The position numbers and the translations under genes were made by a program. Positions 50,014 to 64,000 of a DNA stretch of 64,000 bases are shown here, piece after piece. The notes under the pieces are model-generated. The model saw nothing but the letters and a program-made list of their open reading frames with translations. It searched no databases and was not told the DNA's origin. Source of the DNA: Anisus vortex (taxonomy: Eukaryota > Mollusca > Gastropoda > Planorbidae); assembly GCA_949126835.1 (NCBI GenBank), contig OX421497.1, positions 42,430,226 through 42,494,225 of the forward strand, written 5' to 3'. How positions within the stretch are numbered: the stretch's first letter is position 1; each line of letters begins with the position of its first letter.

Positions 50014-50527
50014 CTAGTGGTTATTCTCGTCAAAATGACGGAGAAACGAATGACTACAATTACAATGTGTTTTGTTAAGAGAGAAGAAAAAAAAATTGCA
50101 ATAAAAACTGCAGTGAAAAAATTTCTTTCGGTATTTAGTTTTTGATCTTTTTTATCGAAAACTTAGAAACCGGAAGTAATACAAATATAAACAAACCAAA
50201 GTAGCCTAGACTATCTCTCGCAGCTCCGATGTTTACCTTCCCACTTTCCCTTTGAAAGTCAAACCATTTTTCAGTGAGCGGTGATAAATAAACAACTTTA
50301 TGCAAGGAAAATTATTGGGAAATAGTAAATGAACATTCCAGGGGAAATCAGTTTAGAACCTTAACATACAGTGATTAGTAATAGGTCTAAGTTTATTTTA
50401 AAAAATAAATTAACAAATTAAGCAATATTGTTGACGGCTTAGAAGCCATGAACTATTGCGAACAAACATCTAAATAAACAAACTCACTGTAATTATATTA
50501 TAATAAATGTGATTTATTAAAAAGAAC
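50014..50527 (-). mobile_element. Helitron-like insertion, copy-2 specific
   Basis: Read on the minus strand, the end shows a hairpin CGTCA-TTT-TGACG followed by AGAATAACCACTAG and then T, matching a Helitron 3' end. The interval is absent from copy 1, where a TATATATATATG tract meets GTATCTATAAAAGAGAAC. The 5' end is not clear, so the upper coordinate is approximate. Confidence 0.5.
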
Positions 50528-51710
50528 ACAAAAGAGTAGAGAGGTGAACTGAAAAAAAAATAAAATAAAGGAACAAACTATGAGATGAAATAAAACAGCT
50601 GGAATCAAAAACACACAAAAAAGTATGAGCCTAAAATTTCTAATGACTTTAGTTTAACTTTAATTAATAAAAAAAAATTCCAACACACACACAAGACAAC
50701 TTTTTTTTTTGACACACAAACTTTGGGGGTTGGAAAAACAAAACAGTCAGATAATGCGTTTGTTGAAAGTGTGAAACAGAGAGAGAACAAAATGACAGAT
50801 CACACTTTGTAAAAAAGAAAAGACACCAGAAAGTCAGTGTACTGAAGAAAACCAAACACTCATTAATAAACCTACTAAAAGAACGTACTACCTTCACAGT
50901 AAGATCAAATAGACTACTACTGGGTTTTTTATAATAAAGACAACTGGGTTTTTAATAATATCAGCTCAATTGACTTGTTGCCCAACGTTTTTTTTTGTGT
51001 TGGAATTTTTATTGTTTTTGTGAATAGACGCACCTTTTTTAAAAAAATAAGAATTGCAACTTTTTATCAGCTAAGCATAAAGTGTCAAACATTGGCTACG
51101 AAACAGCTAAATACATTCAAATCCAACAGCCAATAGTTTAAATTTGATTTCTTTGTCATTTGTAATAAAAAAAATGAAATGGCATAAAGCACACATTTAT
51201 ATTTAAATGTACAATCACAGCTTTTAACATCCGAGAGGATTTTTTTTTCTTGTTGAAAATTGTGGTTTTGGCATGTCAATTTAAAAGAAAAAAACAACAC
51301 TTACAATAAATTAAGCCTTGTGATATGGGAAAATCAATTATATAAAAAAAAAAAAGATAATGTAACAATTAAACTCATTTTGTAGAGAAAATTAATAAAT
51401 GGCTTCTGACGCTTATTAAAAAAATGAAAATCTAATAACCGTAAACAAGCTTGATTTCTTTAACATAAGGAAACCTTCATTAAAACTGACACAATATTTA
51501 AAAAAACTACATAATGCAAAGAAGATATAAATAAAGATATCTTTTTTTTTTTGCTCTTAACTAGACCACATGCCTTTCCATTCCATTATAATTAATTTGT
51601 TGCAAAATAAACAGAATATTGTCATTAAATTAAGATATTTTTTGTTGTTGTTGACAATTATTTCTAAACAGACAAACTCGGGTTATGATAGAAGTATGAA
51701 GGGGCTAACA

Positions 51711-54459
<2,749 letters not shown>

Positions 54460-55166
54460 TTCGTCACCTGTACCTTTGATAGAGCTGCGCCTCAACCTAG
54501 TGAAGAGATTTTAAAAACATGTATTCATGTAAACCAGCTTCCTTATTCCTTATAATAATAATATATCATGTGAATGTGTATTTTTAGATAAATATTTTAT
54601 ATGACACCATATTATATATAATATACTTTTTTAGTAACAAAATAGGGCCTGCTATAGTCTACTCACTTACTAAAATAAATTTAGCAGCTAGACGCTAGAC
54701 TATCAAAATGTATAATTCATTAGTTATTAGAAGGCCTTACTATTACTAACTATTAGGTCCTACTTAAATATTTCACAACATTATCAACTTCATCAAGTCA
54801 AGCCAAGGGTTATAAAAACTGTTATTTAATAAGTTATAATTTTATAATTATATATAATATAATGGATTAATGGCATTATATTATAAAATTATAACTTATT
54901 AAATAACAGTGGGTCAGTTGTAAACAATCAGTGTCTAGAGTGACTCTAGAGTCTAGAATAAACAAACATAAACACTACCATCACTTTAATACCGGTAGTC
55001 TACAAGTAAATATTTAGTCCATGACTTTATAAATACTGTTATATCTAAACTGTCAGACTGTGACTGGTAGCCTTGTTTTGTTTCACAAACTAAGTACCGT
55101 AACAGTCAAATTTTTTAATAGAAGCAGACCTTTTAAACTTTTTCTCGAGTTTGTGACTCGATCAAA
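54460..55166. promoter_or_regulatory. Shared intergenic region, copy 2
   Basis: It is the 707-bp partner of 37440-38202, with the same conserved stretches beside both start codons. It holds a long perfect hairpin at 54818-54910 that copy 1 lacks. If the region is bidirectional, one side now drives a pseudogene. Confidence 0.55.
54818..54910. repeat. Perfect 31-bp palindromic arms with 31-bp loop
   Basis: The left arm 54818-54848 and right arm 54880-54910 are exact reverse complements, starting ACTGTTATTTAATAAG and ending CTTATTAAATAACAGT. The loop is itself AT-rich. The copy-1 partner region (near 37745) has no such structure. No target duplication was recognised. Confidence 0.93.
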
Positions 55167-58100
55167 ATGGCAGCACTTGGTGGAGATTTAAGCGGCAAGG
55201 TTGCTCTTATTACAGGTATTTTTAATTTGATATGATTCTCAATTCTTACCCCTACTTTAGAAAACAGCTGTGATAACTTTCTGAAGCTATAAAATTACTA
55301 TATTAAAGTGAGTCTTCAAATAGAACGAAAGGTTCAGAGAACTTAATGGCCGTCTATCTGAACAGGAAGTTGAAGTAGTCTCGCTCTGGTCATTTGCTAT
55401 TTTTACTTTACTCCCGTTCTATTAACTCGTACTGTCTGTCTGCTTGCTTGCCTGTAAAACTTTGCATCGATTTTTCGACCACTTCCTGTCGTCCAATCGA
55501 GCTGAAACTTGGGCAGCAGACTTATGGCGACTAACAATACATTCTATCAAATTTTCAGTTTAAAAAACGTAATTATAGGCCTACTATAATTATGATTTTT
55601 TTTTTAAATTTAACAAACACTTCATAGATATTGGTCTATGGTTTGGTTTTAAGTTGAAAATGCCGGTCCAATTTTTTATGGTTTTTGCAGGCAAAAGCTA
55701 GAAAAAAAGGCTGCGTTGAGATTTGACGTAATCAAACTTTGCGATCTAGCTTTGTGAATGAAGGGAAAAAAAATATTTTTGTTAAAGCTGCACAAATGTT
55801 CACGGAAATCAGAGACCAGTATTTTTTTTTTAATGCGGAATCGTTATAATTAGATATGTATTTGCCGACATCAATAAATTATTTAATTACATGATGGTAA
55901 ACTTAGTTTACAAATAAAGGGAGTATAAACAAAAAACTTTTGTTTTTATGGGTATTAGTTTTTTACTCCCTTTCTCTTAACTTGTATTGTCTGTCTGTCT
56001 GTCTGCCTGCTTGTAAAACTTTGCAACGATTTCTCGACCACTTCCCGTTGTCAAATCGAGCTGAAATTTGGGCAGCAGGCTTGTGGCAACTAACAATATA
56101 TTCTATCCATTTTGCAGTAAAAAAAAATAATTATGATTTTGTTTTTTAAATTTAACAAACACTTCATAGATAAATGGTCTATGATTTGGTTTCACTGTGA
56201 ATATCTATGGTTTCACGTTGAAAATGCCGGTACAACTTTTTATGGTTTTTTAAAAAAAAGGATGCTTGACGTCATCAAACTTTGTGCTCTAGCTTTGTGA
56301 ATGAAGGGAAAAAATTAATTAATGTTTAGGCCTACATTCGTGTCGTGTTTTTGTTGAAGCCGTACAAATGTTCACGGAAATCAGAAACTGGTATTTAAAA
56401 TAAAAATGTGGAATCGTTATAATTAGATATGTATTTGCCGACATTACCGAAGAAAGGGAGTATAATAAAAACTTGTTTTTTATGGGTTAGTTTTATTATT
56501 GTGTCTTTCTTTCTGTTTTTTTTACCTCATGCTTATGTTTTAAATTATTTCTCTTGTTTCCAAGTACATGTAATTATAAACTAACAAAATGTAGCCTACT
56601 GCTACCATATTACTAATGATATGAATTTATAATGCACTAATAAAACAAATAAACAGCAAGATAGAGAGGGAGGAAAGAAATGGAGAGAAAGAGATCAGTG
56701 TTCAAAACTAATAACGTATACAGGGCCGTATTTAGGATTGTGGGGGCCCTGTTCCCAAATTAAAATGGGAGCCCCTCGTGGCCTCGCGCCTGCCGTATGA
56801 GTATGACTAAGTTATGACATTGCTGGGTTAGCCTGAGTACAGTGTTTGTCAGTGTTTAAGATTAGGACATCAACCTGGCAGAAGTTGGACAATGAGAGGG
56901 GTGCGGAGTCGTAGGTGAGTGGGGTAGTGGTGGCAGGTCGTCGTGGGGTATGAGTTACCGTGACTGGAATCGCCCTGGAATAATTATTATGTCTCTCCTG
57001 GCTCGTTAGATATTATGACGGACACAACAGATAGTTCTAAGTAGGCAAATAAATCGCTGGTTAAGTTCAGGTGTTTATTATCATTTCAATTCTTCACTCA
57101 ATGGCAAGATACATATACGAATTTGCACAGGCTTCAGTTAACACTCAACACATGGTACTGCTAGGTTATCCAACATTAGGAAAACGTAGCTATGTTCATG
57201 AAAATACTTATACTGGCAAAATATCTATCTATACACATGCAGGCGGTATATCCTATGGAACGAACTGAATAAGTGGAGGCTAGAAACGGACCAGTTTCTC
57301 CACCTAACGCTTGAGCCGAAGTGTGCTAAAACTAGTTAAGCGCGCTTTCGTGGATTTTAGTCACGTGATCAGTGGTCAATTTGATTGGATAGCTACATTA
57401 GTTTAGATTTACATATGTTCTGGTTGGCTGGTTTGAAATATACTTGCATAGAGGATTGACTATTGGGGGGGGAAAATTAGGGGTGGGTGTAGGTGAACAA
57501 TTAATACCGCCGACTTTTGCTGGGTGGGGCCCAGGGGCGGAGGGGGGGTGGGTAGACGTATACGGAGATACAAAGGATAAGATAATGACTTATCTCCCTT
57601 GATGTACCTGTGTCTATTGGTTCTGGTCGAGCTCAGCCCGAGGCGCTTACGTATGTGCGAGACGCTTCGCTGGCCAGATGTCACTACGACGAGTGGATCA
57701 AGGGCTTGACCACGGGCGCTGAGGAGGGGACGAAGAGGGGAGATAATGGAAAAGGTGTAGAAGTGGGTGGGGGTGTCTACAGGTGGGTGGGGGTTTCACG
57801 TGTATGCTGAGTTTAGCAAAATAAAGGAGTAGTTACTATCAAAATACAACATGAATCATAATTGACAGCATAATAGAATATATATATATATACATACATT
57901 AAAGAATACACACACATACAATCACACATACAATTGGTGTAATACCAAATTGGCTGAATCAAGTTGCAAACTCCGAATTCGGGAATGAAAGAGTGTAGAG
58001 AGGTTTAAAGAGAGGTGAGGAGAAGAGTGCTGGAGGATTTCACTTGCGTAAGAAGAGGGGAAGAGGTAATGGCGTCCCCTACTCTCTTCTTTCTAACCTA

Positions 58101-61100
58101 GACTTTGCGCTAATCTAAGGTTCGCTTGCTATGCTTGGGTCTATCTATGTATGCTGTCTGACTAAGGGCGCTAATAAGGTTACGGTTAAGTCCAGAATCG
58201 TGACAGTGTTGCCGATGCTGAATGATAACCAGTAACCCACACTGTCTGACTCCCGATTTGGAAAGCAAATTAGCATTTCACTTCATTTAACTTTAGTTGC
58301 TCGTTTGAAAACTCTTATATGAACAGCCATGTAGACTACATAATGTAGGCATACCCGCATGGCATATAGTGTGTCAGTAGTAAATTGAACCAGTTCATTA
58401 CTGAGGCAATCGTCCATATAGTTGGCATAAATTTGGACAATGTTCACATCTGCATGTTGTCGAATTTCATCAGCTGACATATTGTTAATTTGACCAAGGA
58501 ATCCAAATAGTTCACAAAAATAATGTATGCATTAATGCATTAATATACTGATCAAGTGATTGCTTCAACTGGTCTATAACTGGAAGAAAACTGCCCACAT
58601 TGAACTTCTCTCTTGGTGATATCTCTTAGTGATATCTGCGTCTTGTGTCTGTCCATAGCCCAGTGGTGTCACACAAACACTGCAACGACGCTGTCTGGTA
58701 TTCATTTTAACATATTCAGCTGTCCCAGACTTCACTTTTAATTTAGTTTCATACTCACCAAAGCTGTTTTGCTTGGATTCAACAAATGTTTTAAGAGACT
58801 TGAGACAGATAACGGCAATGTTGAAGCCCATAATATGTGGGTTTTGTAGGGCTTTACTTGTGGCATTGAAACATTCTAAAATCATGCCAAAATACAAAAT
58901 ATGCCCACCACAATGAGGTGACATTCGGTTAAAAAGGCCATCAGCCTGTGAAAGGATGGGAGTGTGCGGTGCATGGCAGCCAAACTGCTAATGGGTTGCT
59001 GTTCAGAACCAAGGCACGAAGTCCATTGTATTTACTCCTCATTGAAGAAGCGTTATCATATGACTGTCCCTGTCCACGACTAACATTAACATCAATCATG
59101 TGCTCTTGCAGGAACTCGTGAAGTGCATGGAACATTTCTGCAGCCACGTGACCTCTGTTTGGCCATACATGTTACAAACCATTCAACTGGTGACGACTTT
59201 TCTATGTAACGAAGAACTAATGTTAATTGATCTATATGGCTCTCATCTGGTGTTGAATCAAGCGATATGGAGTAGTACTTTGATGTCTTTAGTCATGCAA
59301 TGATCTCATTCATACCCATAATTGATATTAATTCATCATAAATAGTAGAAGAAAACATTGCAGTATCCACCATCCATGTAAAATTGCACTCAAAAGAAGT
59401 AAGTAACGTTTCGTACAATACAATAACAGGCACATAAGCTTACAACCTAGAAGATCATCGTACATTGTTCGCTTCTGCAACAGCACTATTCTTGTTGCCA
59501 AAAAGAAAGACTAAAAAATATTTTTTTTAGTTGTGTGGGGGCCCCTGTTCCAATGGAACATGTGGAACATGCCTAAATACGCCTCTGCTCTTACCGGTAT
59601 ATTAATGGGAAGGATGAAATAAAATATGTTACAATAAGCTTGAATAAGAAGCAGCAAGGATGTTAATTTAAGTTGTTGGTTTTCCTGATTTATTCAGTCT
59701 TAGCTCATTCCATGCCCAGACATTTGCAGATATAGAGATCTTACTATATAGTCAGCTTTAGTTTCATTTGAAAGTTCATAGACAAAAGTAATATCTTATG
59801 TATTACAGATGCCCCTTGTAAAAAGAAGATTATTGTCAATATGTTCAATTCAACAGGTGCTAGCAGCGGCATTGGTGCAGCTACAGCTCTGATGTTTGCA
59901 AAACTGGGATGCTCTTTGGCCTTGACTGGACGGAAAGAAGAAAATTTGGCTAAAGTTGGTGAACAGTGTGCTAGCAATTCATCGGAAAAAGTAACTATAC
60001 ACCTGAAACGGAAACGTCTATTTTATATGTTACTGTGGATTATAGTATATTACGTGCCCATTTATATATGATTTATTTTACAGAATTATATAGATCTAAA
60101 ACTTATTAGACTGTGAACATCAAGTGTCCAGTAAACAATCTTTTTTCTTCACATATCCACAGCCTCTTTTGATTGTTGGGGATATATGTAACGACTCTGA
60201 TGTGAAAAGGATTGTGGATGAAACTATCAAACATTTTGGAAAGCTAAATATTTTGGTAGAGTTTGAAAACATTAGAATCTGTTGTTGTCTCAAAAACCTC
60301 TTTATCTTAGCATCCTGCTAATAAATATAATAGCTGTTGAGAATATTTTAACTATTGAATGTAAAAAAGAAGATCTTTTTTTTCTGATGCGTGTTGCTTT
60401 ATGTCTCAATATAAAATATAAATATGTGCACCAAGTGCAGCTGCATAGAGACTTAGTGAGGCCAGTTGGTCCTGTGGTTAGTACGGGAGTCCAGCTGGTC
60501 CTGTGGTAAGTACGGGAGGCCAGCTGGTCCTGTGGTTAGTAGGGGAGGCCAGCTGGTCCTGTTGTTAGTACGGGAGGCCCACCGGTCCTGTGGTTAGTAC
60601 ACCAGACCCTTAACATAATAATCTGGGCTCAAGCCCTGTCACTGTCACCCTGCAGGAGTTTTGAGCCATGGGAGTAATAATCTTCTGTAAACTTCTAAGT
60701 CTTTGTGAGATATTTAAAAAAGCAACTGAACATTAACTCTTGCTCAACAAATTATTAGTTTTCTTATGTTGGTAGATTTTGTCATTTGTTCTGTGTTCAG
60801 TTTATGGTAAACGGTGTTCTCATCTATTGCATGAAAGATACCGGATGTGCGTCCTGGTGAAACCTCTGATGAGTACCTGATAATAGTTGGGGCAAATATA
60901 AGGTGGTGGGCATTGTGCTTGCCACACAAATTACTAGTATATTCCATGGCCACAGAAACTTGTGGACACAACTTCACAGGCTCTATGGATTCAATTGGTC
61001 CAATGGGGTACTTACCTTATGAGACATATTAGCAAATCTACTTATATTTACATTGAAATACTATTTTTTAGTCTGAAAATTTCAAGTTTGAAAATATTTT

Positions 61101-63811
61101 TTTAATACAATTTAATACCAATGAGCGTCAAATAGATAGGGAAAAAGAAGTTCTTAAAACTGTTTATATTTTGTATTTATATTTTGCATTGGCCCCATGT
61201 GCATATATTAAAGATTTACAATATTTTAGATAAGGGTTGTTACAAATAATATTATCTGTTGAAATGTTGGATTTGTTCAATTTTAGGTAAACAATGCCGG
61301 AATTCTGGAGACAGGAAGTATTGAAAGCACATCTGTAGAGCAATATGACAGAGTTTTCAACACAAATGTCAGGTATAAAAATGTTATTGAATTTTGAGCA
61401 TAATTGTGTGGTAAAGAATTTTTTTTTCTAGGACGTTTGGTTGCTCGGGTTGAGTTTGCAGCTGTTTCAGATCCTACCTAACTGAACACACACAAAGTGT
61501 TATTATAGATGGTTCTGTCTCAGTATGGTAGGTATGGTGGCCACAGCACATTTGGCTGGCATACCGAAGGTCAAGGGTTCAAATCCTGGTGAAGGCTAGG
61601 ATTGGTTCCCTGGACTCTAGGGTGTCCCTGAGCCTATCCAGCTCTGATGAATACCTGACATTAGTTGGACCTCTCTCTTTTTTTCCTGAAACCACCACAT
61701 CTTGCAGTAAAGATTTTAATTTATTACATTTTGACATTTTATTTGTCTTGTATTTTTTTGTTGTTGCATGTATGTCACTTGTAACTGACACAGATTTCTA
61801 GCTTTGTAACGTTCTTTGTCTCTTTTTTTGTTACATGAAGTGCCTCCCAGCGTACTTCTAAGTTTACCTATTTGGGTTTATTTCTGTTTATCTTTGCAGA
61901 GCGATGTACCAGTTGACGATGCTATGCACTCCTCATCTGGTGGCCACTCAAGGAAATATTATCAACGTTTCCAGCGTCAATGGCATTAGATCTGTAATTC
62001 TTTTCTTTTTTTGGTTCTATTTTATAAATATTTATTTATAATATTTAAATATATACTGCATATTTTATATTTATGATTCATATAATAATATTATAAGTTT
62101 TATTATTTAAGTTTATATTTAAAAGAACTTCCACTATATAATTGTGGCAATAGTAAAGATTGTTTTGGTTAATTAAACACATTATGCAGCCATATAGTTG
62201 ACCACAGAAAGGAATTGTGCATTGGGACTACTTACTTCCCCTTAGTATTTTGCTAAGGTTTTGTAAGAAAAAAGTAAAGTAATATCTTTCAGATCGTAGT
62301 GATCCATGGGGCAAGTGAAGGAATATTCACAAGTTTTCATGGCATTGGCAAGCTAGGGCATTGTGATGCCAGTACAATGACCAACCACCTTAACTTTTCC
62401 AAAACTTTTGTACCCGTCTGTCTCCGGGGCCTTTGATGCTGCCATCCTAATGCACTGCCACTAGATCAATGCACCACAGTATATTATCCATGAGATCACT
62501 GAATTTGTAACATAAATATGTCAAATGTTTGAATTCCAGCCCAATAGCTGGCCTTACTTTTCAGTTTTTAGAGTTTTGCTTTTGATTTGTTTCAGTTTGC
62601 AGGCGTTCTGGCATACAATATGTCCAAATCAGCCGTGGATCAGTTCACAAGATGTGTGGCTCTTGGTTGGTTATATTAGAAAAAAATATTAAGTACCTGT
62701 AGTTGTAGTAAAAAAAACAAAAAACAAACAAATAGAGTGAAGGGTTTCTTTGTACACAAATAATGAATCATCAAATAGGGTGAAGGGTTTCTTTGTACAC
62801 AAATAATGAATCATCAAATAGAGTGAAGGGTTTCTTTGTACACAAATAATGAATCATCAAATAGAGTGAAGGGTTTCTTTGTACACAAATAATGAATCAT
62901 CAAATAGAGTGAAGGGTTTCTTTGTACACAAATAATGAATCAACAAATAGAGTGAAGGGTTTCTTTGTACACAAATAATGAATCATCAAATAGAGTGAAG
63001 GGTTTCTTTGTACACAAATAATGAATCATCAAATAGAGTGAAGGGTTTCTTTGAGCACAAATAATGAATCATCAAATAGAGTGAAAGGTTTCTTTGTACA
63101 CAAATAATGAATCATCAAATAGAGTGAAAGGTTTCTTTGTACACAAATAATGAATCATCAAATAGAGTGAAAGGTTTCTTTGTACACAAATAATGAATCA
63201 TCAAATAGAGTGAAAGGTTTCTTTGTACACAAATAATGAATCATCAAATAGAGTGAAAGGTTTCTTTGTACACAAATAATGAATCATCAAATAGAGTGAA
63301 GGGTTTCTTTGAGCACAAATAATGAATCATCAAATAGAGTGAAAGGTTTCTTTGTACACAAATAATGAATCATCAAATAGAGTGAAGGGTTTCTTTGTAC
63401 ACAAATAATGAATCATCACCGACTAATGAATGGGTGCACAGTGGCCTGGCAGCAGCGCAGTCGACTGGCGTTCCAAAGGTTCATGGTTAGAATCCTGGTG
63501 AAGTGTAGGATTGGTTCCCGGGATAGGAGGGTATCCCTGAGTCTACCCAGCTCTAATGGGTACCTGACATTAGTTGGGGTAAAGTAAATATGGCTGGGCA
63601 TTGTGCTGGCCGCACATCCCCTAGAATGCCATAGCCACAGAAATTGGTGAACGCTGGTTTACCAGCCCTATGATCAATTTGGTCTAAAGGGTATTTACTG
63701 ACTAATATATTGTCATTAAAACAAAACAGAGTAATGTCAATAGACTACATTTTAGACTTCTTTTTTTGTTTCAGAATTAGCTCCCAAGAATGTCCGATGC
63801 AACAGCGTAAA
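55167..63811 (+). CDS. Classical short-chain dehydrogenase/reductase (copy 2, exons 1-7; continues past the window)
   Basis: The exons are 55167-55215, 59857-59990, 60163-60255, 61287-61372, 61900-61993, 62596-62665 and 63775-63811. They have the same phases as copy 1 and no stop or frameshift. All catalytic and cofactor residues are kept: TGASSGIG, NNAG, Asn119, Ser146, Tyr159 and Lys163. Within the 187 residues visible it differs from copy 1 at eight positions: R6G, N7D, S48A, I66V, Y133H, V142I, L150I and L179P (copy 1 to copy 2). The few replacements and intact frame suggest it is still under constraint. Intron 1 is much longer than in copy 1 because of two insertions. Confidence 0.92.
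55405..56500 (+). mobile_element. Tandem pair of a 500-bp element in SDR intron 1, copy-2 specific
   Basis: Two diverged units, 55410-55924 and 55965-56461, are spaced 555 bp apart. Each starts ACTCCC and ends GGGAGT. Shared blocks include TGTCTGTCTG, CGACCACTTCC, AATCGAGCTGAAA and GGAATCGTTATAATTAGATA. TGTCTGTCTG followed by a CGAGCTGAAA-type motif recalls some Helitron-like ends, but the class is not certain. Copy 1 has a simple continuous sequence at this place (near 38432). Confidence 0.75.
56721..59587 (-). mobile_element. hAT element of the ZMYM1-like (DUF4371) type, degenerate, copy-2 specific
   Basis: The left end is CAGGGCCGTATTTAGG and the right end, inverted, is CAGAGGCGTATTTAGGC, a typical hAT terminus for this lineage. 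GGGGGCCCCTGTTC-type blocks lie beside both ends. Transposase remnants lie at 58283-59420. About 57000-58270 is not recognisable and may hold a further insertion, with a GC-rich stretch at 57470-57800. A clean target duplication was not found. Confidence 0.8.
58283..59420 (-). pseudogene. DUF4371/ZMYM1-like hAT transposase remnant
   Basis: Reading the minus strand through several frame changes gives, in order: KYYSISLDSTPDESHIDQLT, RGQGQSYDNASSMRSKYNGL, NSNPLAVWLPCTAHS, and NTRQRRCSVCVTPLGYGQTQ. The first three match the family's usual order of an SxDxTxDxSH..DQL core, a G-SYDNA-M-KYNG block and a PC-AHSL block. At least one in-frame stop and several frameshifts make it inactive. Confidence 0.85.
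60450..60692 (+). mobile_element. Family B SINE with five tandem head units
   Basis: It is the partner of 40010-40258. Five units of the GGTCCTGTGGTTAGTACGGG type precede one B-box-like GGGCTCAAGCCC and the tail AATAATCTTCTGTAAAC. Copy 1 has four head units, so the number changed after the duplication. Confidence 0.75.
60866..61030 (+). mobile_element. tRNA-derived SINE, family A, 3' part (partner of 40605-40790)
   Basis: It contains the same GATGAGTACCTGATAATAG to CCAATGGGGTAC blocks with few changes. It sits in SDR intron 3. Confidence 0.75.
61527..61720 (+). mobile_element. tRNA-derived SINE, family A, head (partner of 41275-41475)
   Basis: It has TAGGTATGGTGGCC at the A-box region and GGGTTCAAATCCTGG as B box. 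The tail ACCACCACATCTTGCAGTAA is the same as in copy 1. Confidence 0.8.
62290..62475 (-). mobile_element. tRNA-derived SINE, family A, reversed (partner of 42180-42345)
   Basis: It shows GATCCATGGGGCAAGTGAAG, GGGCATTGTGATGCCAG and AACTTTTGTACCC in the same order as the copy-1 partner. Confidence 0.6.
62730..63418. repeat. 43-bp minisatellite, copy-2 specific
   Basis: About 16 copies of a 43-bp unit carrying ATCAAATAGAGTGAAGGGTT and TTTGTACACAAATAATGA. Variants include AAAGG for AAGGG and GAGCAC for GTACAC. The copy-1 partner (about 42842-42885) has a single unit, AGAGTGAAGGTTTCTTTGTG. It lies in SDR intron 6. Confidence 0.95.
63418..63706 (+). mobile_element. tRNA-derived SINE, family A, full length with target duplication, copy-2 specific
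   Basis: The flanks ACCGACTAAT (63418-63427) and ACTGACTAAT (63697-63706) are a 10-bp target duplication with one mismatch. The copy-1 site is a single CTGAATAAT. The head has GCACAGTGGCCTGGCAGC and B-box-like GGTTAGAATCC. The body has CCCGGGATAGG, TGGGTACCTGACATTAG, GGGCATTGTGCTGGCCG and ATGCCATAGCCACAGAAATT. This is the best reference copy of the family in the window. Confidence 0.9.
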
Positions 63812-64000
63812 GTAAGTTGATACAACAATTTTCTTTATAATATGATGATACATAAAAAGAGAGCATTTCCTTTTTGCTAAATAAGATATTAAGCAATATA
63901 AACATGTAGATATGTTTTTTTTTATTAGAAATTTTTTTGTTTTTTTTAATAATAAAGATATAAATCTTCAATTAAAAAATAAATTAATCACAGTTTTTTA

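Larger units (their letters stand above)
48476..51710. other. Region downstream of the copy-2 E2 pseudogene
   Basis: It is the partner of 29246-31343, with two insertions of its own at 48956-49711 and about 50014-50527. Short frames here are not conserved in copy 1 and are not called genes. Confidence 0.55.

Noticed and set aside
57610..57810. GC-rich open frames on both strands near 57.5-57.8 kb
   Set aside because: They lie inside the degenerate hAT element in low-complexity G-rich sequence and match no recognised domain.

Overview
This window is animal nuclear DNA. It is AT-rich, its genes have many introns with GT..AG borders, and most of it is repeats. tRNA-headed SINEs, a dense population of hAT-type elements and the protein types suggest an invertebrate, most likely a mollusc (gastropod); that placement is an inference with modest confidence. 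There are no bacterial genes, rRNA genes or CRISPR arrays. Most long open frames are accidental, and the real genes were assembled from splice sites and codon phase.

Layout. 1-9.0 kb: no gene found, but minisatellites of 20 bp and 24 bp, hAT-type MITEs and SINEs. 9.05-26.83 kb, minus strand: a seven-exon gene for a 176-residue protein I cannot name, with a possibly ubiquitin-like N-terminal half and a coiled-coil C-terminal half. Its 13.5-kb intron holds a 12.26-kb array of about 383 copies of a 32-bp unit, organised in higher-order repeats of 4,640 bp. 28.29-48.4 kb and 48.41-64.0 kb: two direct copies of one roughly 20-kb segment; the second runs off the window.

Each copy of the segment carries a head-to-head pair. 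On the minus strand is a ubiquitin-conjugating enzyme of the UBE2D type. On the plus strand, about 0.7 kb away, is a classical short-chain dehydrogenase/reductase (SDR). In copy 1 both genes are intact (E2 147 residues; SDR 261 residues in nine exons). In copy 2 the E2 has two frameshifts and is a pseudogene, while the SDR is intact through exon 7, where the window ends.

The two copies act as a natural before-and-after comparison. Many elements sit in one copy with an empty site in the other: hAT-type elements with 6-bp or 8-bp target duplications, a LINE-like fragment, SINEs and a Helitron-like end. Two minisatellites, one in each copy, grew from a sequence that is still single in the other copy. 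The main points of interest are this reciprocal turnover, the giant array inside a gene, and the divergent fate of the paired genes.
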